DNA of 37,344 nucleotides from a virus: positions 1 through 37,344 of the IMG/VR virus record IMGVR_UViG_3300008627_000025. One strand, given 5' to 3'. Below the pieces are notes generated by a model. It saw only the letters and a program-made list of their open reading frames with translations, searched no databases and was not told the DNA's origin. Positions within the stretch are counted from its first letter, which is position 1. Each line of letters starts with the position of its first letter. This document shows, one piece after another, positions 8,447-16,540 of the stretch. Position numbers and translations under genes: made by a program.

Positions 8447-9361
8447 TTATGTGATAGAAACACCTGCTGCTCTTGCTGTGATACTCTCTCTAAAAGCATC
8501 TGTTGAAGAAGCAGATTTCTGTCTATTGTATGAGGTAATAACACAACTAGTAAAGGCGAAATCATCGTCTGGACTTGTACTAATAGAATATCCTGCTGTT
8601 CTTTCGGTCTTTGCTAACCAATCAGTTTCTAATGTATTGTTTTTAACAAATACATCTACTGCAAAATCTATACGTCTTGTACTTGATTTACAATAAACGA
8701 TCTGATTTGTACCATTAACTGCTTGTACTGCCATTCCTCTTGTTACGGTTGTACTAAATCTACCTTCTGGAAATGCTACAGAATTCCATGTGAAAGGATC
8801 TGCTCCTGCTCCACTATGTGACATAGTTGCAGTACTTGTTTCAGAAGCAAATGTTGGTGTACTTGCATTCCAAGGACTTGTACTACTTGGGACAGTTATT
8901 TCTTTACAAATGAAAGTCATGTTTGCAATCCACATACCTCTTTCCAAAGAACAGGTACATGAAGTTGGACGACAACCATACATTGCTGTATAGTTTTCTG
9001 TTCCGTCAATATATTCAGAGAACATAAATGTTAGAGATTCGTCTATAGAACCTGTACCGCCACCAGATGCAGAGAAAGCGTAGTTAATTAATGTAGTGTT
9101 AATCATTTCAAAGGTTATTTGGAATGAATATAACTCTCCTGTTTTAACTGCATCGATGATGTCTTCGTTTCCTAATACATCTGTGTCTCCATGTTGTACA
9201 TCAGGTTGTAGATTAATATCCGTTACTTTTCCTACTGCGATAAATGTTGGTGATGTAATTGCTGCTGCGTAATTAGCAGGAGTTGTTACTGTATCTCCTT
9301 CTCCTACGTATTGCAATACTTTAACAAAATCACGTTTGGATTGTACGTTATGGGCTGCCAA
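8447..9361 (-). CDS. Major tail tube protein
   Basis: A 304-aa protein located where tail tube genes sit, before the chaperone pair. It has a beta-rich composition with alternating strands (FIAVGKVTDINLQPDVQHGD, YSFQITFEMINTTLINYAF, MWIANMTFICKEI), and repeated Thr/Ser loops. A second block (about 170-300) starts PFTWNSVAFPEGRFSTTVTR and looks like another copy of the tube fold or an Ig-like decoration. No ATG lies near the N-terminus; TTG at 9361 is the best start, giving MAAHNVQSKRDF. A GAAGTA box 31 bp upstream (9392-9397) overlaps the end of the neighbouring gene. Confidence 0.75.
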   Translation of the reverse strand: MAAHNVQSKRDFVKVLQYVGEGDTVTTPANYAAAITSPTFIAVGKVTDINLQPDVQHGDTDVLGNEDIIDAVKTGELYSFQITFEMINTTLINYAFSASGGGTGSIDESLTFMFSEYIDGTENYTAMYGCRPTSCTCSLERGMWIANMTFICKEITVPSSTSPWNASTPTFASETSTATMSHSGAGADPFTWNSVAFPEGRFSTTVTRGMAVQAVNGTNQIVYCKSSTRRIDFAVDVFVKNNTLETDWLAKTERTAGYSISTSPDDDFAFTSCVITSYNRQKSASSTDAFRESITARAAGVSIT

Positions 9362-9397
9362 TGAAGTATTTAGGATTTATTCTAGTCTAAAGAAGTA

Positions 9398-9946
9398 TTA
9401 GGTCTTTAGTTTAAACCAACCACATTTTAGAGTACCTGTTGAACTTACTCTACCTGCTGATTCATCATCGTTTCCTAAGAACTCAAATTCTATTTCTGTT
9501 TTATCGAAAAATTCAACCTCAGAGTTTGCTGTTCCAACTGCCAATGTGGATTGAACACCGTCTGATTTTTTTAATCTGTCGTTTTCGTTCGGTCTAATTT
9601 CCCATAAAATACGGTTTATTTCATCTTCAAATTCTTGTAATAATACGATACCTTCTGCCCATATATCTATGACAACATCTGTGTACCAAGTATGTGAATC
9701 ATCTCCTAAAGGTTCTTCCTCATCATCATCTGTTCTATACCTACGAACTGCACTAACTTTAATGATATTAGGATCTGTTGCAAAATCTTCTTCAACGTTT
9801 AATGAAGGTATATATGTTAATGCCTCGATTGTAGGTGTAACAGTATCTGTTATGTTACTAGAATCCCAATTTCCGTTTAACTGTGCTGCTATAACTATAT
9901 CCAGAGGTTCTCTAGTTCCAGATAAGTGTCTAATCGTTACTACCAT
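9398..9946 (-). CDS. Tail terminator/neck-like protein
   Basis: A 182-aa protein between the head connector and the tube gene. Its N-terminus describes strand-loop elements (IVIAAQLNGNWDSSN) followed by an acidic loop (TDDDEEEPLGDD). A central part (WYTDVVIDIWAEGIVLLQEF, then DEINRILWEIRPN) matches the helix-strand pattern of tail terminators that cap the tube and join it to the head. No diagnostic family motif is visible, so the name rests mainly on gene order. The ATG at 9946 lies 9 bp after the stop of the connector gene, consistent with a coupled operon. Confidence 0.5.
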   Translation of the reverse strand: MVVTIRHLSGTREPLDIVIAAQLNGNWDSSNITDTVTPTIEALTYIPSLNVEEDFATDPNIIKVSAVRRYRTDDDEEEPLGDDSHTWYTDVVIDIWAEGIVLLQEFEDEINRILWEIRPNENDRLKKSDGVQSTLAVGTANSEVEFFDKTEIEFEFLGNDDESAGRVSSTGTLKCGWFKLKT

Positions 9947-9955
9947 GAATCATCA

Positions 9956-10291
9956 CTAATTAGGATCAACATATCCCATATGATATGATCTACCTCTAGT
10001 CTTAGTGGTTGTCTCGTCCATATAATCCCTTAATAATTGTTTACCCATGACAGTTCTTTGAGATTCCTGTCTAGGATCTCTCTGTTCCTGTAAAATACCT
10101 GCTGCTATCTGGTTTGCAATAGAGTCAAAAATTGTTGGTAAATCATCTCCTGTTAATTCTGTTCTAATGTTTAGTTTAGCATTAATAAAATCTGTTGCAC
10201 TTGCAAGGGCGGACGTAACCCCCGCAGGTGTATTAGCCTTTGCAGCACCCCATACTAATTCCTGTACAGTAGAAGCGGTACCATAAGCCAT
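9956..10291 (-). CDS. Head-tail connector-like protein (HK97 gp6/adaptor type)
   Basis: A 111-aa, almost entirely helical protein. The spacing of small helices (SALASATDFINAKLNI, then IFDSIANQIAAGILQEQRDP) resembles adaptors that bind under the portal and form the first connector ring. The gene starts a segment with its own palindrome promoter at 10295-10325 and precedes the tail terminator candidate. It is separated from the portal by the capsid and five other genes, which is unusual. Function inferred from length, helix pattern and position. Confidence 0.5.
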   Translation of the reverse strand: MAYGTASTVQELVWGAAKANTPAGVTSALASATDFINAKLNIRTELTGDDLPTIFDSIANQIAAGILQEQRDPRQESQRTVMGKQLLRDYMDETTTKTRGRSYHMGYVDPN

Positions 10292-10294
10292 AAT

Positions 10295-10325
10295 TATTTA
10301 TTAAATAGTTTAATAAATAGAAGTA
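10295..10325 (-). promoter_or_regulatory. Late promoter/operator palindrome, copy 2
   Basis: TATTTATTAAA-TAG-TTTAATAAATA (10295-10319) is followed by GAAGTA (10320-10325). Spacing to the start codon of the connector gene (10291) is 3 bp, exactly as in copy 1. Arms are identical to those of copies 1 and 4; only the 3-base centre differs. Confidence 0.7.
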
Positions 10326-10331
10326 TTATGA

Positions 10332-10982
10332 CTAGTGAATTGTTTTTCCAAATTCATGTCTGTCTATCATCTTTTTTTCAGAATAAAAAGACTTGTCATG
10401 AACTAATTTTAATGATCTAACATCTCTTTTTGTTTTAGTAATATCTGATGCAATATCTCTTCCATCTATACTACTGTAAATTCTTGAATGTGCACCTATT
10501 CCCTGTTCTAAAAGATATGGTCTTTCTCTCATGTTATACAGCCTAGGTCTTCTTTGATTCATACCATAATTATCCAATACAACACTATGACAGCCAAATG
10601 AAATATCTGCCAATTCTACCTTTTCTTGATTCCATTCATGTTTATCTATATATGGAATTTCGTCTGCATCAACTATGAAAGCCCAATCAATTCCAATCTG
10701 TTCTGCTCTGAAAAACATATGATTTCTTTTTTCTGCCTCTGTCTTGTCTTCAACATATTCATAATAAACATTAACATCTGTTTTGGTGTTAGCCCAATCC
10801 TTAATTATGTTTGCAACTTCATCTTTTGGAAATTCTGGACTTCCTTCCCATTGTTTATATTTACCATCAAAGAAACAAACAAAATCATAATCAGTAATTG
10901 TAGGCTGATCCAACATTCTCATTACACCTCTTGGATCGTCCCATACAGAACATAGTAATCCTATTATGTTTAAATCATTCAA
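10332..10982 (-). CDS. GT-A fold glycosyltransferase-like protein
   Basis: A 216-aa protein. Residues 80-110 (TEAEKRNHMFFRAEQIGIDW followed by AFIVDADEIP) match the end of the nucleotide-sugar domain of family-2-like glycosyltransferases. D105 and D107 would form the metal-binding DxD motif. The N-terminus (IIGLLCSVWDDPRGVMRML) fits the first strand and loop. The start is TTG and overlaps the upstream TGA by 4 nt, so translation is probably coupled to the unknown gene at 10979. Embedded in the virion operon, it may glycosylate capsid or tail proteins, but sugar and acceptor cannot be read from sequence. Confidence 0.65.
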   Translation of the reverse strand: MNDLNIIGLLCSVWDDPRGVMRMLDQPTITDYDFVCFFDGKYKQWEGSPEFPKDEVANIIKDWANTKTDVNVYYEYVEDKTEAEKRNHMFFRAEQIGIDWAFIVDADEIPYIDKHEWNQEKVELADISFGCHSVVLDNYGMNQRRPRLYNMRERPYLLEQGIGAHSRIYSSIDGRDIASDITKTKRDVRSLKLVHDKSFYSEKKMIDRHEFGKTIH

Positions 10983-11590
10983 TTTAAATCGTCCCGAAAA
11001 TCATACATTCTATACAATGTCTTTTTCCATGCCTTCCTTAAATATCTATATGTATGAAGATAATAAATCTGATTGTCTATTTCATCATCTCCAATTCTTT
11101 GTACTGATTTGTCTATGGCTTCTGTTCTGTTATGAACTGCTGCCGTATGCCATGCAAGAACCGATCCTTTTTTGTTTCCACTAGCATCATCTACATTTAA
11201 TTGAATCCTTCTTGAAGAATCATAACTGTATAATAGAACATGTCCAAGACCATGTGACATCATTATTAAGTTTGATGCAAAACGCATATCATCTTTATTA
11301 TCCAAAATAAATAAATCAATAACAAACTGACCTACTTTTTCATGTGGAATCAAATCTGATAAATTACCTGTATCTCCTGAACGCCAATTATAGGATCCAT
11401 ACATTTTACTATACATGGTTGTAGGAAAAAATCTTACTTTAAATTTCTTAATTCTAGACAAAGTGTAATCTTTTGTGGTCTCATTTTCAATATGACTGAC
11501 ATGATCTGATATCCATTGATACATTATTTTACGATAACGTCTCTTTTCTATCCACCCTATATTTTCAAACCCATGAAAGGATATGTCCAT
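10979..11590 (-). CDS. Unknown protein with HGLGH motif
   Basis: A 203-aa protein of unknown function. Residues about 110-150 read ASNLIMMSHGLGHVLLYSYD and then AWHTAAVHNR. The HxxxH spacing recalls zinc metallopeptidases (HExxH), but the catalytic glutamate position is glycine, so either the resemblance is accidental or this is a non-catalytic metal site. Both ends are basic and aromatic (RYRKIMYQW, YLHTYRYLRKAWKKTLYRMY). It is translated immediately before, and overlaps, the GT-A glycosyltransferase, so the two may act together. A peptidase call is not justified. Confidence 0.5.
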   Translation of the reverse strand: MDISFHGFENIGWIEKRRYRKIMYQWISDHVSHIENETTKDYTLSRIKKFKVRFFPTTMYSKMYGSYNWRSGDTGNLSDLIPHEKVGQFVIDLFILDNKDDMRFASNLIMMSHGLGHVLLYSYDSSRRIQLNVDDASGNKKGSVLAWHTAAVHNRTEAIDKSVQRIGDDEIDNQIYYLHTYRYLRKAWKKTLYRMYDFRDDLN

Positions 11591-11632
11591 AATAAAAAAA
11601 GAATGTTGAGGTATATAAGTCCTACTATAAAA

Positions 11633-11926
11633 TCAAGGTCTTACATACTCGTCATTGTCTTCACCGACAATAACTCTACCTTCTTCCTGAATACCTAGAC
11701 CGCCTGCTTTACTAAACTTGTGTTTCAATGTAGATGTTTTTTGAGGTTTCTTTTCTGATTCCAGTTTAACTTTTTGTTTGTCACTCATGTTTTCTATATC
11801 TAGTTTCATTTTGAGCAGTCTTTTCTTTTCCTCTAGATAAGGAATGGTTTTGATTCTTAACCTTTGGTAGTTTTCTTCAAGGAAATTTAATTCCTTGTTA
11901 ATTTGAGGTATAGTTAACTTTACCAT
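11633..11926 (-). CDS. Small coiled-coil protein
   Basis: A 97-aa protein. Residues 1-70 are strongly helical and charged (ELNFLEENYQRL, YLEEKKRLLKMKLDIENM), fitting a coiled coil. The tail is Gly/acidic (GGLGIQEEGRVIVGEDNDEY). No family recognised. It lies between membrane-protein genes and the HGLGH protein, in the late operon. It could be a small scaffold or structural linker, but nothing specific supports that. Confidence 0.5.
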   Translation of the reverse strand: MVKLTIPQINKELNFLEENYQRLRIKTIPYLEEKKRLLKMKLDIENMSDKQKVKLESEKKPQKTSTLKHKFSKAGGLGIQEEGRVIVGEDNDEYVRP

Positions 11927-11973
11927 GAATAAAAATAAATAATAAGGTATTTAAACTGTATTCAGTTATAACC

Positions 11974-12201
11974 CTATTTATCTGAACTAGCACGTCTGCC
12001 TAAACCTAATAGTGCAAACGATGCCAATAATCCTGCTATGACAATAAGTTTAACTTCTCCCCATAACTCTTTGCCTTGTGTAGAATCAAATCCATAATGA
12101 TATGCACCTGCACCTATATATGCAACAGCACCAAAAACTAGGATTCCTACCAGAACAACTTGAATATTCTTCAAGACATTTGAATCAATTTTTAGACTCA
12201 T
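11974..12201 (-). CDS. Two-helix membrane protein, holin-like
   Basis: A 75-aa protein with two predicted transmembrane helices: VVLVGILVFGAVAYIGAGAY (about 15-34) and LIVIAGLLASFALLGLG (about 52-68), with short charged ends (LGRRASSDK). Small two-helix proteins next to a coiled-coil/one-helix protein are typical of holin loci, so it may help lysis or membrane perforation. Archaeal virus lysis is poorly known, and a pilin-like or virion membrane protein is also possible. It has its own TATA promoter (12222-12231). Confidence 0.55.
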   Translation of the reverse strand: MSLKIDSNVLKNIQVVLVGILVFGAVAYIGAGAYHYGFDSTQGKELWGEVKLIVIAGLLASFALLGLGRRASSDK

Positions 12202-12219
12202 GTTAAATTGTGTAACAAA

Positions 12220-12232
12220 AGCCTTATATAAA
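12220..12232 (-). promoter_or_regulatory. TATA promoter for the two-helix membrane protein
   Basis: On the minus strand GGTTTATATAAGGC lies about 25 bp before the ATG at 12201, typical of an archaeal TATA box with a leaderless or near-leaderless transcript. The TTTATATAAGGCTTT form is shared with the 21497 and 20028 genes and differs from the palindromic late promoters. Confidence 0.6.
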
Positions 12233-12233
12233 C

Positions 12234-12461
12234 CTATGGTAATATTGCAGGCATAACTTCAACTAGTGTAAAAAATACACCCATTATTGCTATAATAATA
12301 TAAAATTTCTTTTCTTTGTTTTCTGATTTGGACTGTAGTTGGGCAGTATGGGTTTTCCATTCTGTTTCCATCTGTGTTTTCCATTGACATAACTTGTCTA
12401 TTTTATCGTCCAGTATGTCTAATTTGTCAATAATCCTTGTTGTCATATCGTCAAAATTCAT
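12234..12461 (-). CDS. Coiled-coil plus single-helix membrane protein, XhlA-like
   Basis: A 75-aa protein. The N-terminal 50 residues form a likely coiled coil (MTTRIIDKLDILDDKIDKLC). A C-terminal transmembrane helix follows (FYIIIAIMGVFFTLVEVMPA). This layout matches XhlA/haemolysin-type holin-associated proteins of phages. It sits directly before the two-helix protein, and the pair may form a lysis cassette (inference). A GAAGTA box occurs at 12494-12499, 33 bp before the start. Confidence 0.55.
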   Translation of the reverse strand: MNFDDMTTRIIDKLDILDDKIDKLCQWKTQMETEWKTHTAQLQSKSENKEKKFYIIIAIMGVFFTLVEVMPAILP

Positions 12462-12521
12462 TATATAGTAAATGTGGGTAACGACATTATATAGAAGTAA
12501 AAAAAATAAAATTGATTATTT

Positions 12522-14435
12522 CTAATCGTCTTTACTTGAAAGGATTACATAAGCGGTTGCATCAATAACCACAGCGTTTACTCTGTGTGTAGCAACGACA
12601 TCGACAGATTGTCTGACAATGTTCTTATCGAACTCTAGTTCAATATCACGACCTACAGCTAGACCAAATGCTTTACCCTTCATGAAACAAATGTTTCTTG
12701 CAGAGTTGTTGTTTGAAGTATTAATAGAGTTGGTTACGAATATCTCTATACCGAAGTACATAGCGATTCTACCTTGTCTAGAAATCTCTGGACTTGCTTG
12801 TTGAATAAATCTGACGATTACTGTGTCTTGGATTAATTCTTTTTGGGCTTTTGGTGTAAGTGCTAGAACTGCTGCTCCGTTGTCTGGTTCATGACCTTGG
12901 TTTTGAAGTCTAACTTTTGCTGCTTCGACTCCTGCTGCCTTCATGACACCTGTAGCATCTTCTGATGTTTCATCGGTTACTAATGAACCGTCGTTAGCAT
13001 TAAGGTGGTTTGCACCGAAATCCTGTGATGTTGATGCTGCGATTGTTGACAATGTGATAGTTACCTCGTCTTCTAAGGCTCTAGTTCTTGCTGTTTCTCT
13101 GATTTTTTCGAGAAGATCTTTTGGATATTTCTCTACTTCTGCTTTGAGAACGTTTTGTCTAAAACCTCTGACTGTATTTGCTGTTACATCTACGCCTGTA
13201 AGGGTGTGTGTAGCAGGGGTAATATCAGAGCTTGCTGATTCTGTGATAGTTCCAAATGCTGGAATGTCAAGAGTATAGAATCTTACGGTATCTTCTCCTT
13301 GTGCGATTTTCTTAACTTGAACCCATGGTCTAATGGATTTAACTAAGATTCCACCCGGAATTACCATAATTTGTTGTCCTACATCTACGCCCGGAATAGT
13401 ACCAGATGTTGATACTGCTTCTTGGAATGGAGATGGTTGGATTACAGAGTGTTTGTTAATGAACTCATCTTTGTCGATTTTAATGGAGACTGATTGTCCT
13501 TCAAGAACTTTTTCCATCAAACTAACTTGTTCTTCAACTTGTGCTTCTTCCCAGACTTTACCTGTTGATTCGGTAATTTCTGATTTGCGTTGTGATTCTG
13601 TAAAAGATTCTTCTAATTTCTTAGTTGCTTCTTCAACTCTTTTCTCAACTTGTTCAGCGATTGAACTTTCAAGTGCTTGTTTATCGGCTTCGATTTTATC
13701 TGCTTCGTCTTTTGCTTTTTGTGCTGCCTTGCATTTAAGATCGTCTTCTGCACATTTATCTGCTTTTTCTTTTGCTAATTTTTCAGCTTCTGCTTTTTCA
13801 GCTTCTGCTTTTTCAGCATCTACAGTTGCTAAACGGGCATCTAAGACTTCTCCAACTTTGGCATCAATTTTTGCATTTAATTCTGCATCTAAATCGGCTT
13901 CTGTTTTTTGCACCATTACTCTAATATCATTGGATTCATTACTAATAGAAGTATTAATTTTATCTTTTATATGACAATTCTCTGAATATATTTCAATATT
14001 ACGTTTTCCACATTTAGATTCAACTACTGATAGAGATACCTCTGGTATTCCCGGATTTTCTCCTAACAAAACTGACATTTCGTTAAATGAAACATCTATA
14101 GGTGCGTTCATACATTCATCTGTATCATTCTTACAAATTTCCTGTTCTCCGTTTGCAGATAACCCTAAAGATACCTTAACGTCCAAGTTCTGATCCAATA
14201 GTTTCTGAACTTCTGCCTCTACCTGTGCGTGATTAATGGTAGCAGCGTATGATAGTTGTTCCTTGTCGTTATCCCATGACAGAGTAGAATTACCTATTAT
14301 TCCGTCTGGTTCTTTATTATGATTTAATCGTAAAGGTATTGTTTGACCGTCACCTTTTGATAATTCTGATGCAAAGTAAAAGTTATTATTCAATGATTTT
14401 CTAGGCATAGCTAGAGTGCCTTCTATATGTAACAT
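12522..14435 (-). CDS. Fused prohead protease, scaffold and HK97-fold major capsid protein
   Basis: A 637-aa protein in three parts. Residues 1-150 resemble a prohead protease: IEGTLAMPRKSLNNNFYF, RLNHN with candidate catalytic H39, and VKVSLGLS with candidate S89. Residues about 170-325 are an Ala/Glu/Lys coiled coil (AEAEKAEAEKLAKEKADKCA), fitting the scaffold or delta domain. Residues about 330-637 match an HK97-type capsid: VKSIRPWVQVKKI, ALEDEVTITLS, MYFGIEIFVTNSI, and a C-terminal beta region. The protease would cut itself and the scaffold away after assembly. It follows the portal gene, as usual. Start chosen at 14435; the internal ATG at 14408 is possible. Confidence 0.85.
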   Translation of the reverse strand: MLHIEGTLAMPRKSLNNNFYFASELSKGDGQTIPLRLNHNKEPDGIIGNSTLSWDNDKEQLSYAATINHAQVEAEVQKLLDQNLDVKVSLGLSANGEQEICKNDTDECMNAPIDVSFNEMSVLLGENPGIPEVSLSVVESKCGKRNIEIYSENCHIKDKINTSISNESNDIRVMVQKTEADLDAELNAKIDAKVGEVLDARLATVDAEKAEAEKAEAEKLAKEKADKCAEDDLKCKAAQKAKDEADKIEADKQALESSIAEQVEKRVEEATKKLEESFTESQRKSEITESTGKVWEEAQVEEQVSLMEKVLEGQSVSIKIDKDEFINKHSVIQPSPFQEAVSTSGTIPGVDVGQQIMVIPGGILVKSIRPWVQVKKIAQGEDTVRFYTLDIPAFGTITESASSDITPATHTLTGVDVTANTVRGFRQNVLKAEVEKYPKDLLEKIRETARTRALEDEVTITLSTIAASTSQDFGANHLNANDGSLVTDETSEDATGVMKAAGVEAAKVRLQNQGHEPDNGAAVLALTPKAQKELIQDTVIVRFIQQASPEISRQGRIAMYFGIEIFVTNSINTSNNNSARNICFMKGKAFGLAVGRDIELEFDKNIVRQSVDVVATHRVNAVVIDATAYVILSSKDD

Positions 14436-14442
14436 GTCTTAA

Positions 14443-15780
14443 TTAATTGGTTGCGTCGTCAAGAGAAGTAGTTGGATTCTTTTTCTTACGTTTGGTCTTT
14501 TTTACAGGTATGATTAAAGCGTCATCGTCAGGACTAACAAATTCCTGTTTTGGTTCTTTATCCAAATCATTTGTAGGTGTTACTGATGTGATAGGTGGAG
14601 TGTCGTCCATATCTGTTACATCTACCTCTACGTCTGTATTATCCATTATATATTTTCTAATCTCTGATCTTCTTAGTGTTCCTTTCTCAAATAATCCGAT
14701 AACATCTTGAATTGTTAGAACTGATTCTGAATCAAATTGGAAATCAACCTTAATATTAGATTTTTCAGGATTAAATCCCAGTCCTAATAAAACATGGTCA
14801 AAAATCTGCTTTCTTAACTGTAATCCGTATCTTCTTTGTATTCTTTTAATTTTTAATTTAATCATATCTGATGAAGATTCACTACTTGCTCTTGCAGTAA
14901 ATCCTGCTGTAAAAATCTGAGTAGCAAACTGTGTACCTGCTTCCATAATTGCAGTTTCCATATGTTCTATATATTTATCGAATTTTGAGGCAGGATTAAC
15001 TTCAAATATTTCAGCCTTGAAAGCCTTATCTGTGATTATTTTGGCACCTGCACCTAGTTTCTTAAATTCTGACTGTTTTTCTTCAATGAAATCCTCTCCT
15101 ACGTCTTCAAACTGAATCATCATCATAGGGCTTGCATAAGATTGGAATATTTTAACCATGGCGTTCTCAATTTTCCACATTTCTTCTACAGATGAGTCAA
15201 TTAGTTTTCCATTAACCTCTTTTGGTGTCACAACTGCCTGAGCCAATGATCTACCCCATAATTCGTTTCTTCTGTTACTAAATTTGAGATGTCCTATATC
15301 TTTTGAAGGAATTTGAATATCTTTATCGTTAACATGTTGTGTATATGAATCAACTATGCCTTTTTTGTCTCTCTTTGCTCCTGTAATGGTGGTAATATCA
15401 ATTTCTGTTATATCTACAACTCTTTTACCCTTTTTTAATAATTCATATAGAACATTTCCTGCTATAATATAAGAATGTGCTCCATCTTCTAATTTTTCTT
15501 CAATAAAATTATCATTAATCCATTTTTTCAAGGCTTTTACTGCCTTTTGATTATCGCCTGTAATTATCATTCCTGAACCTAAAACTAGTTGAACATAGGT
15601 ATCAGATGCTAAATATAGTCTAGAATCGTGGTCATTTAGATAGAAAACCTTAGCAAAAGGTACTTCTGGTTTGGTATCTTGACTCCATTTAGAGAAATTT
15701 ACCTCAGATTTAGTACCTTCTTCGTATATTTTGACGCTTCCGAATGATTCTATTGGATTTATCTCGACTTTATCGAACAT
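14443..15780 (-). CDS. Portal protein
   Basis: A 445-aa protein with typical phage portal features. A wing region near 55-110 reads YLASDTYVQLVLGSGMII and DGAHSYIIAGNVLYELLKKG. A strand block reads IGHLKFSNRRNELWGRSLAQ. A long stem/clip helix follows with MIQFEDVGEDFIEEKQSEF, and MIKLKIKRIQRRYGLQLRKQ leads to the crown. The C-terminus is Lys-rich (PVKKTKRKKKNP). It forms the dodecameric ring at the head vertex through which DNA passes. It precedes the protease-capsid gene by 7 bp and has a late palindrome promoter upstream. Confidence 0.88.
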   Translation of the reverse strand: MFDKVEINPIESFGSVKIYEEGTKSEVNFSKWSQDTKPEVPFAKVFYLNDHDSRLYLASDTYVQLVLGSGMIITGDNQKAVKALKKWINDNFIEEKLEDGAHSYIIAGNVLYELLKKGKRVVDITEIDITTITGAKRDKKGIVDSYTQHVNDKDIQIPSKDIGHLKFSNRRNELWGRSLAQAVVTPKEVNGKLIDSSVEEMWKIENAMVKIFQSYASPMMMIQFEDVGEDFIEEKQSEFKKLGAGAKIITDKAFKAEIFEVNPASKFDKYIEHMETAIMEAGTQFATQIFTAGFTARASSESSSDMIKLKIKRIQRRYGLQLRKQIFDHVLLGLGFNPEKSNIKVDFQFDSESVLTIQDVIGLFEKGTLRRSEIRKYIMDNTDVEVDVTDMDDTPPITSVTPTNDLDKEPKQEFVSPDDDALIIPVKKTKRKKKNPTTSLDDATN

Positions 15781-15787
15781 ATATGTA

Positions 15788-15818
15788 TCTTTATTAAACT
15801 ATTTAATAAATAGAAGTA
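15788..15818 (-). promoter_or_regulatory. Late promoter/operator palindrome, copy 3
   Basis: TCTTTATTAAA-CTA-TTTAATAAATA (15788-15812) is followed by GAAGTA (15813-15818). One outer base departs from perfect symmetry. It lies 7 bp upstream of the portal start (15780) and probably drives the capsid operon. Confidence 0.7.
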
Positions 15819-15830
15819 TATACATGTATT

Positions 15831-16178
15831 TTATCTGATTCTTAATCTAGATGAACCGTTTATGCCTTTTGCAGTCAATTCTGCATCTGATTTGGTTAAT
15901 TCTATCTCTACTTCTCCTGCAAACTCAAAATTGAAATATCCTTCAGGTGGAAGATACTCCCATGTACCACTTGCTGCTACAAGTATGTTACAATCATCTG
16001 AAAACACCTCTCTTCTGTTCTGATCATATAATCTTATCTTTAAAGTATATCCTGTAAGGTTAACAACATTAGCCATTTTAGGTTCTGAATATATTGTACC
16101 TGAAATTCCTTCTCCTGTATTATCTGTATAATTTCCCATAACCCATACCTCTGAATCTAACTGATTAAAGTAAGTCAT
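15831..16178 (-). CDS. Small beta-rich structural protein, Ig/BppU-N-like
   Basis: A 115-aa, beta-dominated protein. The pattern VNLTGYTLKIRLYDQNRREV, then a loop with ASGTWEYLPPEGYFNFEFAG and GSSRLRIR at the end, resembles the Ig-like N-terminal domain of phage baseplate upper proteins and capsid decoration modules. It lies between the diverging plus cassette and the portal gene, so a head decoration or connector role is possible. The family call is only a fold-level guess. Confidence 0.5.
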   Translation of the reverse strand: MTYFNQLDSEVWVMGNYTDNTGEGISGTIYSEPKMANVVNLTGYTLKIRLYDQNRREVFSDDCNILVAASGTWEYLPPEGYFNFEFAGEVEIELTKSDAELTAKGINGSSRLRIR

Positions 16179-16231
16179 GTTTCTCTGTCACCATTCATAA
16201 CATTAATAAAGGGCTTTGATTATAGAGAAGT
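16179..16231. promoter_or_regulatory. Divergent promoter between portal module and plus-strand cassette
   Basis: The gap contains TTAATAAAGGGCTTTG (about 16203-16218), a plus-strand TATA-type promoter ending about 14-25 bp before the ATG at 16232, with GAAGTA overlapping the start. Read on the minus strand, TACTTC and TTTATTAATG lie ahead of the gene starting at 16178. Both directions therefore look served by the same short region. Confidence 0.55.
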
Positions 16232-16540
16232 ATGGATTCTGTAAAATATGATGATGGGAAGCCTAAATTGGGTCTAATTCCTACACATGCAGCATTTGGA
16301 ATGGGAAGAGCATTAGGATATGGTGCACTAAAATATGATAATTTTAACTATAAAACAGGTACAGGTTTAGATTGGGACAGATATTATTCTGCCTTGTTAA
16401 GGCATTTGTTTGCATGGATTGGTGGAGAAAACAATGATGATGAATCTGGATTAAATCATTTAGATCATGTATTAGCATGTAGTGCAATGTTGGCAGATGC
16501 AGTATATTCTGGAATAGGGAATGACACTAGATTTAAATAA
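16232..16540 (+). CDS. dATP/dGTP diphosphohydrolase-like protein (MazG-related phage family)
   Basis: A 102-aa protein. The N-terminus (KYDDGKPKLGLIP, residues 5-17), then ALGYGALKYDNFNYKTG and LLRHLFAWIGGENNDD, followed by SGLNHLDHVLACSAML, match the small phage family annotated as dATP/dGTP diphosphohydrolase N-terminal domain. The E/D-rich helices would bind Mg and a dNTP. In Z-genome phages a related enzyme (MazZ) supplies precursors to PurZ, but I find no PurZ here. A role in adjusting nucleotide pools is inferred. It opens a three-gene plus-strand cassette between terminase and portal modules. Confidence 0.75.
   Translation: MDSVKYDDGKPKLGLIPTHAAFGMGRALGYGALKYDNFNYKTGTGLDWDRYYSALLRHLFAWIGGENNDDESGLNHLDHVLACSAMLADAVYSGIGNDTRFK

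Noticed and set aside
8413-8565. N-terminal extension of the chaperone gene
   Set aside because: It would overlap the tube gene by more than 100 nt and run through a TATA-like element; the ATG at 8412 follows the promoter-like sequence and gives the normal family size.
10979-11590. Zinc metallopeptidase call for the 203-aa protein
   Set aside because: HGLGH lacks the catalytic glutamate of HExxH and no third ligand can be assigned; kept as unknown.
13333-13974. Long plus-strand ORF (213 codons) opposite the capsid scaffold
   Set aside because: It mirrors the Ala/Glu/Lys-rich coiled coil, whose codons leave the complementary frame open and Ser/Ala-rich. The minus-strand gene is clearly real.
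16232-16540. Evidence for a Z-genome (2-aminoadenine) virus
   Set aside because: The diphosphohydrolase-like gene alone is insufficient; no PurZ-like adenylosuccinate synthetase and no specialised polymerase are visible.
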